Shown here piece after piece: positions 9,107 through 18,913 of a DNA stretch of 64,000 bases. The stretch comes from Stenotrophomonas maltophilia (GTDB lineage: Bacteria > Pseudomonadota > Gammaproteobacteria > Xanthomonadales > Xanthomonadaceae), in assembly GCA_002387845.1 (NCBI GenBank), contig DGLB01000057.1, forward strand, positions 1 through 64,000, in the 5' to 3' direction. How positions within the stretch are numbered: the first letter of the stretch is position 1; each line of letters starts with the position of its first letter. The notes beneath the pieces are model-generated. The model made no database searches, was not told the origin of the DNA, and saw only the letters and a list, made by a program, of their open reading frames with translations. Position numbers and translations under genes: made by a program.

Positions 9107-9993
9107 CGCGTGCTCCCGGCCAGCTGGCGCAACGGGGCATCCAGCGGTTGGTCGATGTAGGCAATCACGTGGGCGATGCCACCGCGCTGCAGGCGCGCCT
9201 GTAACACGCCCTGTGCTTCAGCGAAGCGCGCGAGATAGTCGGCGCGGATCGCGCGTCCATCGCCGAGCAGTTCCTCACCGGTTTCCGGGTCGCGGAAGCG
9301 ATGCCCGTCAGTGAACGGAAAGTCGCGCTCGTCCGCAGTCAGGATCTGCACCTGCATGACGTCGCGGCGGGCCGCGGCCAGGCGTTCCAGCAACACGGTG
9401 CCCGCGTCGTCGAAGCCGTCGCCGAGGGCCAGCAGCAGATCGGTGGACTGCACACGTTCCCAGACCGGACGCAGTGCCGCTGCGGCGGGCCAGCGGCCAT
9501 GTGCGCGCAGGCGATGCAGCAGCAGATGGATTCGGTCGCGCTGGCGCGCGCCGCTGCCGGCGGCCACGACCTGTACGCCGTCGCCATTGATCGCGATCAG
9601 GCCAAAGCGGTCGCCCTGCTGCAGTGCCAGCTCCACCACGCACGCGGCGGTGGCGGTGATGTGATCCAGGCGCGAGCGGTCCGGATCGGCGCGGTCACGT
9701 TGATCGGCCGATGCGGTGGCATCGATCAGTATCCACACGGTGACCGGGCTTTCGCGCTCGGACTCGCGCACGAAGAAGCGGTCCGAGCGCGCGTACAGCT
9801 TCCAGTCGATCTGGCGCAGCTCATCGCCAGGCTCATACGCCCGGTACTGGGCGAACTCCAGCCCAGCCCCACGGCTGCGGCTGGCATGCTGGCCGATGCC
9901 CTGCGCGCCGCTGGCACGACGCGGCAACAGCCGCAGCGCCTTCAGGCGGCTGCGGACGTCGGCCGGAATCGCAATCGGGGCGTGCGTGCTCAC
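9103..9993 (-). CDS. DUF58 domain protein (MoxR-associated)
   Basis: This cytoplasmic protein of 296 residues carries the DUF58 signature RGAGLEFAQYRAYEPGDELR followed by QIDWKLYARSDRFFVRE. A VWA-like core follows (WILIDATASAD and later LLLALGDGFDD). DUF58 proteins almost always sit beside MoxR ATPases and are thought to be their partners or adaptors. The GTG start seven bases after the MoxR stop is chosen because longer versions would run back into the MoxR coding region. The 3' end overlaps the BatA-like gene (ATGA), which implies coupled synthesis. Confidence 0.85.
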   Translation of the reverse strand: MSTHAPIAIPADVRSRLKALRLLPRRASGAQGIGQHASRSRGAGLEFAQYRAYEPGDELRQIDWKLYARSDRFFVRESERESPVTVWILIDATASADQRDRADPDRSRLDHITATAACVVELALQQGDRFGLIAINGDGVQVVAAGSGARQRDRIHLLLHRLRAHGRWPAAAALRPVWERVQSTDLLLALGDGFDDAGTVLLERLAAARRDVMQVQILTADERDFPFTDGHRFRDPETGEELLGDGRAIRADYLARFAEAQGVLQARLQRGGIAHVIAYIDQPLDAPLRQLAGSTR

Positions 9994-10000
9994 TACGGTC

Positions 10001-10987
<987 letters not shown>

Positions 10988-10993
10988 GAGGGC

Positions 10994-11695
10994 TCATCCA
11001 TTCAACGCATACATCACAATGTTGACCGCGAACTTCGTGTTGTCCTCGGCAAGGAACCGCTTGTTGCGCCAGTCGTAATCCCACTCGCAGCCATAGTCCT
11101 TGTTGCTGTACAACACGCCCAGCCGCCCATCGACCTCGATGCCTTTCAGGTAATCGTGCACCAGGTCATCGCCCCAGCCATTGAGCTCGAAGCCGGTGGC
11201 TGGCGGTCCATCCGGGAACCGGAAGAAGCTGCGATACAGCGCATGGGTGTTGGGCAGCTTCTTCAGCGCCGAAGGCCCGAACAGTTTCGCCATCTGCGCC
11301 TCGAACGATTTGGCGAACAGCCCGTCGATATCGTGGTTGCAGTCATCCACGAACACAAAGCCACCATTGCGCACATAGCGCACGAAGTTCTGCCGCTCGG
11401 CGGCATTGAACTCCACCAGCTTGTGCCCGGCCAGGTAGCAGAACGGCGCTTCCAGCATGCGCGGGTCCGACAGCGCGATCACGTGTTCGGTCGGATCCAC
11501 CCGCAGCGTGGTGTAGTCGATCAGCGAGGTGATCACATTGGACGGCATCCGTGCGTCCACGTCCCAGTCGCCGGAGTCGTACTTCAGGCGGGTGAACCAG
11601 AAGTCGTAACGCCCGGCCTGGGCGCGGGCGAACGAGGGCAGTGCCGCCAACGCGGCACCGCCCAGCATCAGGCGCAGGAACTGCGCCCGGTTCAT
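10994..11695 (-). CDS. DUF4159 domain protein with signal peptide
   Basis: This 233-residue protein begins MNRAQFLRLMLGGAALAALP and ends its leader at SFARAQAG. This looks like an export signal, Tat-like in shape but with Asn-Arg instead of Arg-Arg. The mature part matches the DUF4159 pattern: YDFWFTRLKYDSGDWD at its start, then ALSDPRMLEAPFCYLAGH, and FVFVDDCNHD. The fold is related to glutamine-amidotransferase-like domains, and the enzymatic role is unknown. The gene lies 13 bases after the TldE-type gene and six before MoxR, so it is in the same transcript. Periplasmic location is inferred from the leader. Confidence 0.8.
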   Translation of the reverse strand: MNRAQFLRLMLGGAALAALPSFARAQAGRYDFWFTRLKYDSGDWDVDARMPSNVITSLIDYTTLRVDPTEHVIALSDPRMLEAPFCYLAGHKLVEFNAAERQNFVRYVRNGGFVFVDDCNHDIDGLFAKSFEAQMAKLFGPSALKKLPNTHALYRSFFRFPDGPPATGFELNGWGDDLVHDYLKGIEVDGRLGVLYSNKDYGCEWDYDWRNKRFLAEDNTKFAVNIVMYALNG

Positions 11696-11708
11696 GCCGG
11701 TGCGGTCA

Positions 11709-13043
11709 TCAGACCGCGTCGGACAGCGAGGTGAAGGTGAAGTCGCGCAGCTTCATCGGCGGAATCATCATCACGAAGCTGGACTCGTCACCGGCCACGC
11801 GGACCGGCTTGCCCAGCTCTTCGATGTTGTTGAGCATGATCACCGGCGATTCGTTGAAGCGGAAGTTCTTCACCGGGTACTTGATCTGCCCGTTCTCGAT
11901 GTAGAAGGTGCCGTCGCGGGTCAGGCCGGTCAGCAGCACGGTCTGCGGGTCGACCATGCGGATGTACCAGGTGCGGGTGACCAGGATGCCCTTCTGGGTG
12001 CCACGCACCAGCTCGGCGGTGCTCTTGTCGCCGCCGCTCATCAGCAGGTTGCCCGGCGAGGCCTTGGCGGTCTTGCCCTGCTTCTGCGCCCAGAAGCGCG
12101 AGTAGTCCAGGTTGGCCACCTTGCCGTTCTCGATGATGGCCAGGCGTTCGCGCGGCAGGCCTTCGTTGTCCCACGGCAGCACCGGCGCATCCGGGTGCCA
12201 CGGGTCGGCGAACATGTTCACGCGCGGGTCGTAGACCTGCTCGCCGAGCTTGTTGCCGCCGCCCTTCTTGGACAGGAAGCTGCGACCTTCATCAGCCGAG
12301 CGCGCGCTGAAGAAGTTCATCATGAAGCTGATCAGGCCCGCGGCCGCCGCCGGCTCCAGGATCACCGTGTACTTGCCCGGCTCCAGCGCCTTGGCTTCCG
12401 ACGACTCGGTGGCCTTGCGCATGGCGATGCGGATGTCCTGGTCAGCCTTGAAGTCGGCGGCGTCCTTCAGGTTGCGGCCCACCCAGCCCGAGCCGCGGCC
12501 GTCTTCGGTACGTACCGTGCAGGTGTAGTCGAAGGCGGTGGCACGCTGGTAGGCGAAGTTGCCGTTGCTGTTGGCGGTGGCATAGAAGCCTTGGCTGTCC
12601 TCCAGGAAGCCGGCCGCAATCAGCCCATTGCCACGGCAGGGCGCGATCGAATCGGCGGCAACCTTGGCGCGGAACGCCGGGTCGATGGCCGCGGTGGATT
12701 CGCTGAAGGTCGGGCTGGACGTATAGGTCTGCTTGCCGATGGCGGGCATGAACTCCGGGTTCTCCGGGGCCAGCCGGGCCAGGTCTTCGGCGCGGCGGAC
12801 CACGCGTTCCAGCGCGGCGTCGTCGAACTCATTGATCGAGGCGGTACCCACGCGCTTGCCGAAGGCCACGGTCACGGCCAGTTCGGTGTCATCCACGATG
12901 CCGCTGGTGGAGACATTGTTGAGCGCGAAGCGGATGTTGCCCTTCAGGCTGCCGGTCAGCGCGGCGGTGCACTCGTCGGCCTTGGACAGCTTGATGACCT
13001 TGTCGAGGATGGCCTTGGCCTGGGCTTCGGTGAAGATACTCAT
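11709..13043 (-). CDS. TldE/PmbA-type metalloprotease partner
   Basis: This 444-residue protein is of the TldD/TldE (U62) superfamily. It lacks the HExxxH metal motif; the equivalent place reads EPAAAAGLISF. That marks it as the TldE/PmbA-like non-catalytic partner. In E. coli the TldD-TldE heterodimer forms a closed chamber that degrades unfolded peptides and processes microcin B17. No signal peptide is visible (MSIFTEAQAKAILDKV), although both upstream TldD genes have Tat leaders. It follows the second TldD gene by 20 bases. Family assignment is firm; the cellular compartment is uncertain. Confidence 0.88.
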   Translation of the reverse strand: MSIFTEAQAKAILDKVIKLSKADECTAALTGSLKGNIRFALNNVSTSGIVDDTELAVTVAFGKRVGTASINEFDDAALERVVRRAEDLARLAPENPEFMPAIGKQTYTSSPTFSESTAAIDPAFRAKVAADSIAPCRGNGLIAAGFLEDSQGFYATANSNGNFAYQRATAFDYTCTVRTEDGRGSGWVGRNLKDAADFKADQDIRIAMRKATESSEAKALEPGKYTVILEPAAAAGLISFMMNFFSARSADEGRSFLSKKGGGNKLGEQVYDPRVNMFADPWHPDAPVLPWDNEGLPRERLAIIENGKVANLDYSRFWAQKQGKTAKASPGNLLMSGGDKSTAELVRGTQKGILVTRTWYIRMVDPQTVLLTGLTRDGTFYIENGQIKYPVKNFRFNESPVIMLNNIEELGKPVRVAGDESSFVMMIPPMKLRDFTFTSLSDAV

Positions 13044-13063
13044 GTATAGGGGCTCCTGACCGG

Positions 13064-14698
13064 TCAGCCGAGGCTGCGGGCGGTGTTGATGACGTTGATG
13101 CCGTTGAAGCGGGCGGTGGACGAACCGTGCGAGACCGCCGAGACCTGGCCCGGCTGGCCCTTGCCGTCGAAGAACGAACCGCCCAGGCGGTAGTCGCGCT
13201 CATCGGCCACTGCCACGCAGGCGTTCCAGAACTCCGGCGTGCGGATCTGGTAGGCCACGTCCTCGATCATGCGGGTGATCTGGCCGTTCTTGATCTCGTA
13301 GAACAGCTGGCCGCCGAACTGGGCGTTGTAGCGCTGCTGGTCGATCGAGAACGAGCCGTCGCCGATGATGTAGATGCCGTTCTCGACGTCCTTGATCATG
13401 TCGGCCACGCTCAGCGGGGTCTTGCCCGGGGCCAGCGAGACGTTGGCCATGCGCTGGAACTGCACGCTCGACCACGAGTCGGCGTAGCAGCAGCCGTCCG
13501 ATTCGGTCTTGCCCAGGATGTGCGCCTGGTCGCGGATGGTCTGGTAGTCCACCAGCTTGCCGTTGCTGATCAGGTCCCAGCGCTTGGTCTTGACGCCTTC
13601 GTCGTCGTAGGCGACCGCGCCGAGGCTGCCCGGCTGGGTCTTGTCGGCGAAGATGTTGACCAGGTCGCTGCCGTACTGGAAGCGCTGCTCGCGCTTGTCC
13701 AGGGGGGCGAAGCTGGTGCCGGCGTAGTTGGCCTCGTAGCCGAGCACGCGGTCCAGTTCCAGCGGGTGCCCGACCGACTCGTGGATGGTCAGCCAGGTGT
13801 GCGACGGGTCCAGCACCAGGTCGTACTTGCCCGGCTTCACCGACGGTGCCTTCAGCTTCTCCTGCGCCTGCCTGGCCGCGGCAATGGCGTCTTCCTTCAT
13901 GTCGTAGGACGAACCGTAGTTCACCACGCCATTGGGGGTCAGCACCTTGCCGGCGGCGGCACCCTCCAGGTACTCATAGCCCATGCCCATCGGCGAGGAC
14001 AGCCCGTCGCGGGTGCGGAACTTGCCGCTGGCCTTGTCGATGGCGGTCACCGTCATCGGGGCCCAGATGCGGTGCACGTCCTGGTCGATGTAGGAGCCAT
14101 CGGTGGAGGCGAAGTACTTCTGTTCGTTGACCAGGAACAGCATCGAATTGACGAAGCTGGCCCCGGCCCCGATCGCGGCGGCATTGACGTCCAGCAGCAG
14201 CTCGACCTTGTCCTTGATCGGAACTTCCATCGCGTTCTTGCGGATCGGGGTCTTCCAGCTCACCTCCCCCACGCCCGGGGTGGCGGCCAGCTGCACCGGC
14301 GCCGTCTGCACACCGGCGTTGGCCTTGGCGATGGCCACCGCCTGCTGCGCGGCCTTGGCCACGTCGCCCGGCCCGAGCTGGTTGGTGGCGGCGAAGCCCC
14401 ACGCACCGTTGACGATCACGCGGATGCCGACACCGGTGGATTCGGTGTTGACCACGTTCTGCACCTTGTCTTCGCGGGTGATCACAAACTGGCGCAGGTA
14501 GCGGCCGATGCGCACGTCGCAGTAGGTGGCCCCGCCCTGGCGGGCAGCGGCCAGGGCCGCGTCGGCCAGGCGCTTCTTCAGCGCCGGGTCCAGCGTGCTC
14601 TGCAGCTGCTCGGCGGCGATCACCTTGCCGAAGAATGACGGCACGATCAGGCCGCCTGCGGTAAGCCCTGTCAGGGCAAGAAAGTCACGTCTTTGCAA
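13064..14698 (-). CDS. TldD-family metalloprotease with Tat leader (copy 1)
   Basis: This 544-residue protein has a twin-arginine leader (MQRRDFLALTGLTAGG) followed by a hydrophobic stretch. The TldD catalytic motif HESVGH sits at residues 306-311 with HPLELDRVLGYEANYAG after it. Two His and probably a downstream Cys (SDGCCYADSW) would hold zinc. E. coli TldD is cytoplasmic and has no leader, so an exported version is distinctive. It is closely similar along its length to the next gene upstream, which indicates tandem duplication. Likely role: peptide hydrolysis in the periplasm, together with the TldE-type partner. Confidence 0.88.
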   Translation of the reverse strand: MQRRDFLALTGLTAGGLIVPSFFGKVIAAEQLQSTLDPALKKRLADAALAAARQGGATYCDVRIGRYLRQFVITREDKVQNVVNTESTGVGIRVIVNGAWGFAATNQLGPGDVAKAAQQAVAIAKANAGVQTAPVQLAATPGVGEVSWKTPIRKNAMEVPIKDKVELLLDVNAAAIGAGASFVNSMLFLVNEQKYFASTDGSYIDQDVHRIWAPMTVTAIDKASGKFRTRDGLSSPMGMGYEYLEGAAAGKVLTPNGVVNYGSSYDMKEDAIAAARQAQEKLKAPSVKPGKYDLVLDPSHTWLTIHESVGHPLELDRVLGYEANYAGTSFAPLDKREQRFQYGSDLVNIFADKTQPGSLGAVAYDDEGVKTKRWDLISNGKLVDYQTIRDQAHILGKTESDGCCYADSWSSVQFQRMANVSLAPGKTPLSVADMIKDVENGIYIIGDGSFSIDQQRYNAQFGGQLFYEIKNGQITRMIEDVAYQIRTPEFWNACVAVADERDYRLGGSFFDGKGQPGQVSAVSHGSSTARFNGINVINTARSLG

Positions 14699-14721
14699 GG
14701 CAGTTCTCCGTGTGATCGCAC

Positions 14722-16350
14722 TCAGCCCAGGCTTCGCGCGGTGTTGATGATGTTGATGCCATCAAATCGTGTGGTCGACGAACCGTGCGAGACCGCCGAA
14801 ACCTGCCCGGGCTGTCCCTTGCCGTCGAAGAAAGAGCCACCGAAGCGGAAGTCGCGCTCGTCGCAGATCGCACTGCAGGCGTTCCAGAACTCCGGCGTGC
14901 GGATCTGGTAAGCGGCGTCCTCGACCATGCCGGCGATCTGGCCGTTCTTGATCTGGAAGTACAGCTGCCCGCCGAACTGTGCGTTGAACCGCTGCTGGTC
15001 GATCGAGTACGAGCCACGGCCGTGGATGTAGATGCCGTTCTCCACGTCCTTGATCATGTCGGCCACGCTCAGCGGGGTCTTGCCCGGAGCCAGCGAGACA
15101 TTGGCCATGCGCTGGAACTGCACGCTGGACCAGGAATCGGCGTAGCTGCAGCCGTGCGATTCGGTCTCGCCGAGGATATGCACTTCGTCGCGGGTGGCCT
15201 GGTAGTTCACCAGGATGCCGTCCTTGACCAGGTCCCAGCGCTTGGTCTTCACGCCTTCATCGTCATAGCCCACCGCACCCAGGCTGCCCGGCGAGGTCTT
15301 GTCGGCGAAGAAGTTGACCCGCTCGCTGCCCCAGCGGTAGCCGGCGTCGCGCTTGTCCAGGGTGGCGAAGCTGGTGCCGGCGTAGTTGGCCTCGTAGCCC
15401 AGCACGCGGTCCAGCTCCAGCGGGTGGCCGACGTTCTCGTGGATGGTCAGGAACAGGTTCGACGGGTCCAGCACCAGGTCGTACTTGCCCGGCTTCACCG
15501 ACGGAGCCTTGAGCTTCTCGCGCGCGTGGCGCGCGGCGGCAATGGCATCTTCCACCGGGTCGTAGGAATCGCGGTAGGCGGTGATGCCGCCGGGCAGGGC
15601 GATCTTGCCGCTGGCGTCGCCGTCCAGGAACTCATAGCCCATGCCCATCGGCGAGGACAGCCCGGCACGGGTGCGGAACTTGCCGCTGGCCTTGTCGATG
15701 GCGGTGGCGGTGAACGGCAGCCAGATGCGGTGCACGTCCTGGTCGATGAAGGAGCCGTCGCTGGAGGCGAAGTACTTCTGTTCGTTGACCAGAAACAGGG
15801 TGGAGTTGATGAAGTTCGCGCCGGCGTTCAGCGCTGCGGCGTTCAGGCTGAGCAGCAGGTCGACCTTCTCCTGCACCGGCACGGCCATGGCGTTCTTGCG
15901 GATCGGGGTCTTCCAGCTGACCTCGCCCACGCCCTTGACCGGGGCCAGTTGCACCGGCTTGGTCTGCAGGGTGGCATTGGCGCGGGCGATGGCCGCGGCC
16001 TGGTTGACCGCCGCCAGTACCGCCGCCGGGGTCTGTTCGCGGGTGGCCGCAAAGCCCCAGGCCCCGTTGACGATGACCCGGATGCCGATGCCGGACGACT
16101 CGCTGTTGGTGACGTTCTGGACCTGCGCTTCGCGGGTGATCACCGCCTGGTTGAGGTAACGGCCGATGCGCACGTCGCAGTAGCTGGCCCCGGCGCGCTT
16201 GGCGGCGGCGAGCGCGGCCTCGGCCAGTACCTTCTTGCGGCCCAGGTCGTCGGGCTCCAGCAGCTGCTCGGCAGCGATCAGCCGCGCATGCGGCAGCATC
16301 AGGCCGGCCAGGCCCATTCCAGACAGGGTCAGAAACTCACGACGTTGCAC
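14722..16350 (-). CDS. TldD-family metalloprotease with Tat leader (copy 2), first gene of operon
   Basis: This 542-residue paralogue of the next gene starts MQRREFLTLSGMGLAGLMLP, again a twin-arginine leader. HENVGH lies at residues 304-309. The region after it (LELDRVLGYEANYAGTSFA) and the C-terminal third are nearly identical to copy 1, while the leader and residues 30-60 differ. Twenty-three bases separate the two copies. As the first gene of the run, its upstream 141-base gap, shared with a divergent methyltransferase, should contain the operon promoter; no clear hexamers stood out there. Two catalytic-type subunits with one TldE suggest alternative heterodimers. Confidence 0.88.
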   Translation of the reverse strand: MQRREFLTLSGMGLAGLMLPHARLIAAEQLLEPDDLGRKKVLAEAALAAAKRAGASYCDVRIGRYLNQAVITREAQVQNVTNSESSGIGIRVIVNGAWGFAATREQTPAAVLAAVNQAAAIARANATLQTKPVQLAPVKGVGEVSWKTPIRKNAMAVPVQEKVDLLLSLNAAALNAGANFINSTLFLVNEQKYFASSDGSFIDQDVHRIWLPFTATAIDKASGKFRTRAGLSSPMGMGYEFLDGDASGKIALPGGITAYRDSYDPVEDAIAAARHAREKLKAPSVKPGKYDLVLDPSNLFLTIHENVGHPLELDRVLGYEANYAGTSFATLDKRDAGYRWGSERVNFFADKTSPGSLGAVGYDDEGVKTKRWDLVKDGILVNYQATRDEVHILGETESHGCSYADSWSSVQFQRMANVSLAPGKTPLSVADMIKDVENGIYIHGRGSYSIDQQRFNAQFGGQLYFQIKNGQIAGMVEDAAYQIRTPEFWNACSAICDERDFRFGGSFFDGKGQPGQVSAVSHGSSTTRFDGINIINTARSLG

Positions 16351-16491
16351 AGCAGGCGGTTCCCCAGCAGCGGTTTCGGGCCAAAGCCGTCAACCTTGGA
16401 CAAGTCCTCGACTTTCGGGGGAGCGCCGGGAGTGGCACAAGTGACTCCGGTCATGGTTCGATGTGCGCTGTGACGACAATCTGCAACTGAC

Positions 16492-17112
16492 ATGACCCGA
16501 CAGCGATGGTCCGAGGCCTGCGAGCGCAACCGCGACCCGATTCTGGTCGAGCTGCGCCGCCATCTGCGCGAGCGCCGGCGGGTGCTGGAAATCGGCAGCG
16601 GCACCGGCCAGCATGCCGCGTACTTTGCCGGGCAGCTGCCCCATCTGCTGTGGCAGGCCACCGATCACCCGGACTATCTGCCCGGCATCGCCGAACGCCT
16701 GGCCGAGGCCGCGCTGCCGAACGCGCCGCCGCCATGGCCGCTGCAGGCGGTGTTGGAGCCTGTACCCGGCCTGGCTCCGTGGCCCTCTGACGCGGGCAGC
16801 TTCGATGCGGTGTACAGCGCCAACACCCTGCACATCATGAGCTGGGCACGCGTGCAGGCCCTGTTCGCCGGACTTCCGGCGGTGATGGCCGGGGACGCTG
16901 TGCTGTGCGTGTATGGGCCGTTCAATTACGGCGGGGAGTACACCAGCGACAGCAACCGGACCTTCGATGCCTGGTTGAAGGACCGTGACCCGGCCTCGGG
17001 CATCCGCGATGCCGAGGCCGTGGATGCGCTGGCCGCAGCGCAGGGCCTGGTGCTGATCGACGATGTGGCGATGCCGGCGAACAACCGCTTGCGTGTCTGG
17101 CGGCGCAGCTGA
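16492..17112 (+). CDS. DUF938 SAM-dependent methyltransferase
   Basis: This 206-residue cytoplasmic class I methyltransferase shows motif I VLEIGSGTGQHAAYFA and an acidic residue after the second strand (WQATDHPDYLP). Further family-typical segments are SFDAVYSANTLHIMSW and YGPFNYGGEYTSDSN. These match the DUF938 family, whose substrate is not known. It diverges from the TldD operon and ends back to back with hipA; its stop is directly followed by the hipA stop on the other strand. Confidence 0.88.
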   Translation: MTRQRWSEACERNRDPILVELRRHLRERRRVLEIGSGTGQHAAYFAGQLPHLLWQATDHPDYLPGIAERLAEAALPNAPPPWPLQAVLEPVPGLAPWPSDAGSFDAVYSANTLHIMSWARVQALFAGLPAVMAGDAVLCVYGPFNYGGEYTSDSNRTFDAWLKDRDPASGIRDAEAVDALAAAQGLVLIDDVAMPANNRLRVWRRS

Positions 17113-18438
17113 TCAGGCGTCAGGCTCCATTGCTGACAGTCGCGCCGCTGCGGCGCGAAGGCCAGCGAAGATCGGCTCTGCGACCTCCTGCGGGAACCCA
17201 GGTGGAAGCCCCTGTTCCACTTGGCGGATGGCCGGTTCAACGCGGGCGAGCAGTTCCTCGATCCAAGGCTCGGCCCCGGCGCTGATGCCGCACTTTCGAG
17301 CGGTCTCGTTCCAGTGCCGCCGCCGGATCCCCAACAGTTTGCGATGGCGATTCCTGCCTCGCAGTGACATGGCCAACTGAGCCTCGTGTGGATCCAGCAT
17401 GCCGGGACCGCGCCCAAGGATGGGATAGACCGAAAGAACATCGTAGACCGGCGTCAGCCGGAACCGGCCGTCCGCTTCAATGTGGACACTGAAGTTCTTG
17501 GCGTGGCCATCGGTAGCGGCGAGCAGCCAGAACAGGATCTGCACCTTGAAGAACGTTGCCCTGTCGGTCGCGTCTTCTGATTGCCTGAGCAGATCCATGA
17601 TCTCGACAATGCCAGGGCCGCCCTCGACCTCGTACTTGCTGGCGGAAGGAAGTCCAAATACCTGGCACATGTCTTCCTGTGGAAGTCTCAGCCACCACGT
17701 TCCATCGCGTGCGAGCCGACGGTCGAAGCGCTCCACGATCAATGCGCGCTGCTCTTCGAACGTGCCCATGGAGGTGGATGCAACAGGAATGCCGAACGCA
17801 CCGATCAGCTGCATGCACAGCCACTCGTTCTCAACCGAGAGCTGCATGTCGGCCCGCATGTTTCCGACCAGTCCCAGTGGAAGTTTGAAAATGTGTGTGC
17901 TGGGCGTGCTGCCGGTCGGCAGGCCCCACCCTTCTGGATGCAGCAGCAGGCCGGTCTTTTCCTGGGCACCCGCGATCGAGATGCGGAATTCGTCGCTCTG
18001 ATCAGCCGCACTGCCCGGCAATGCAGAGGTGGTAACCCCGCGCAGGATGGCGGCCACATCACTTTCATCGAGTGGACGGTACTCGATGCGGTGCAGCTCG
18101 CCCGGTGTCGCTCCCTGTGGCAGAAGCTGCACTGCACCGACGCAGTCCCGGCCGATGGCCTGCAGCAGGTCGAAGGTGCCCGTGCTGCGTGTCCCGAATC
18201 GGTTGCGGATACGAGCGCGGATGCTCGCGTTGTCGGGCAGAAGGTTATCGAAGTAGTCGAGAACGACCTGACCGCGATGACTTTCTCCGGCGGGTAGCAG
18301 CGGTAGTGAAAGCGATAGTGGACGTGGGGCGGGGGACGCCAGCCACGATGCCGCGTAAGTGAGCCGTGGCGTGGCATTGGCCGCATCATGCCAGGTGGCG
18401 ATCTCCAGGCCGTTCATCCAGACCGTGAGTGCGGCCAT
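17113..18438 (-). CDS. hipA: HipA-type serine/threonine kinase toxin
   Basis: This protein of 441 residues appears full-length. HipA kinases phosphorylate glutamyl-tRNA synthetase or other targets and cause growth arrest. Seen here are the N-terminal HipA-N1 region (LTVWMNGLEIATWH), AGAQEKTGLLL, the STHIFK segment with the ATP lysine, an autophosphorylation-type serine in QLSVENEW, and the catalytic loop DGHAKNFS followed by PVYDVLS. The start giving MAALTVW was chosen because an AGGA ribosome site is well spaced from it; an ATG three codons upstream abuts that site. It begins two bases after the hipB stop, so the two are co-translated. The toxin looks intact. Confidence 0.9.
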   Translation of the reverse strand: MAALTVWMNGLEIATWHDAANATPRLTYAASWLASPAPRPLSLSLPLLPAGESHRGQVVLDYFDNLLPDNASIRARIRNRFGTRSTGTFDLLQAIGRDCVGAVQLLPQGATPGELHRIEYRPLDESDVAAILRGVTTSALPGSAADQSDEFRISIAGAQEKTGLLLHPEGWGLPTGSTPSTHIFKLPLGLVGNMRADMQLSVENEWLCMQLIGAFGIPVASTSMGTFEEQRALIVERFDRRLARDGTWWLRLPQEDMCQVFGLPSASKYEVEGGPGIVEIMDLLRQSEDATDRATFFKVQILFWLLAATDGHAKNFSVHIEADGRFRLTPVYDVLSVYPILGRGPGMLDPHEAQLAMSLRGRNRHRKLLGIRRRHWNETARKCGISAGAEPWIEELLARVEPAIRQVEQGLPPGFPQEVAEPIFAGLRAAAARLSAMEPDA

Positions 18439-18440
18439 GC

Positions 18441-18698
18441 TTACCATTCCTGCTCGGGCGGAGCAGCCTTGCGGACTGCGGGGTGCAGGGATACTTCCAG
18501 ACCCAGCACCGCCCAGACTTTCATCAATCGATCAAATGTGGCCGATTCTGGTTCGCGTTCCAGCGCGCTGACAGCCTGGCGTGAGACCCCAAGCCGGGTG
18601 GCCAGTTCCGCCTGGCTCAGCCCCGCGCTTTTGCGGAAGGCACGCATGAGCGCTGAGAGCTGTTGCGGGGTACGTACTACGAAGTTGTCCGCGGTCAT
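18441..18698 (-). CDS. hipB: HipB-type HTH antitoxin
   Basis: This 85-residue Xre-type repressor contains the helix-turn-helix LSQAELATRLGVSRQAVSAL and a short C-terminal tail that could block HipA. HipB represses its own operon through palindromes upstream, and four matching palindromes do lie in front of it. The ATG at MTADNF was preferred over an upstream start at 18773 because the longer form would translate the operator DNA itself. It is transcribed just before hipA. Confidence 0.9.
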   Translation of the reverse strand: MTADNFVVRTPQQLSALMRAFRKSAGLSQAELATRLGVSRQAVSALEREPESATFDRLMKVWAVLGLEVSLHPAVRKAAPPEQEW

Positions 18699-18728
18699 GG
18701 TGGCGCCCCTGCTGTTTCGGCTAGAGAC

Positions 18729-18825
18729 GCAATCTATAAGTTGCATTTTGAATAGGCAGCTTATAAGTTGCATCTTGAAAAAGCAATCTATACCTTGCCC
18801 TTAAAGAATGCAACATATAGGTTGC
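18729..18825. promoter_or_regulatory. Four phased hipBA operator palindromes
   Basis: Four 16-base palindromes start at 18729, 18756, 18783 and 18810, exactly 27 bases apart. The consensus is GCAA-N2-TATA-N2-TTGC. The copies are GCAATCTATAAGTTGC, GCAGCTTATAAGTTGC, GCAATCTATACCTTGC and GCAACATATAGGTTGC. They occupy the gap between the hipB start and the 3' end of the next gene, so they should cover the hipBA promoter. E. coli hipBA also has four HipB operators, but of a different sequence. Confidence 0.8.
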
Positions 18826-18913
18826 TGATGGGCGCATGCCGCAAGGGAATCAGCGCCTCGCAGCCCGTCCAAGCGAACGACGACATCAGGCAGAATGTCG
18901 GCGTTTGCCTACA

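Noticed and set aside
18699..18773. 25-codon N-terminal extension of HipB
   Set aside because: It would translate operator palindromes; the internal ATG fits the family.
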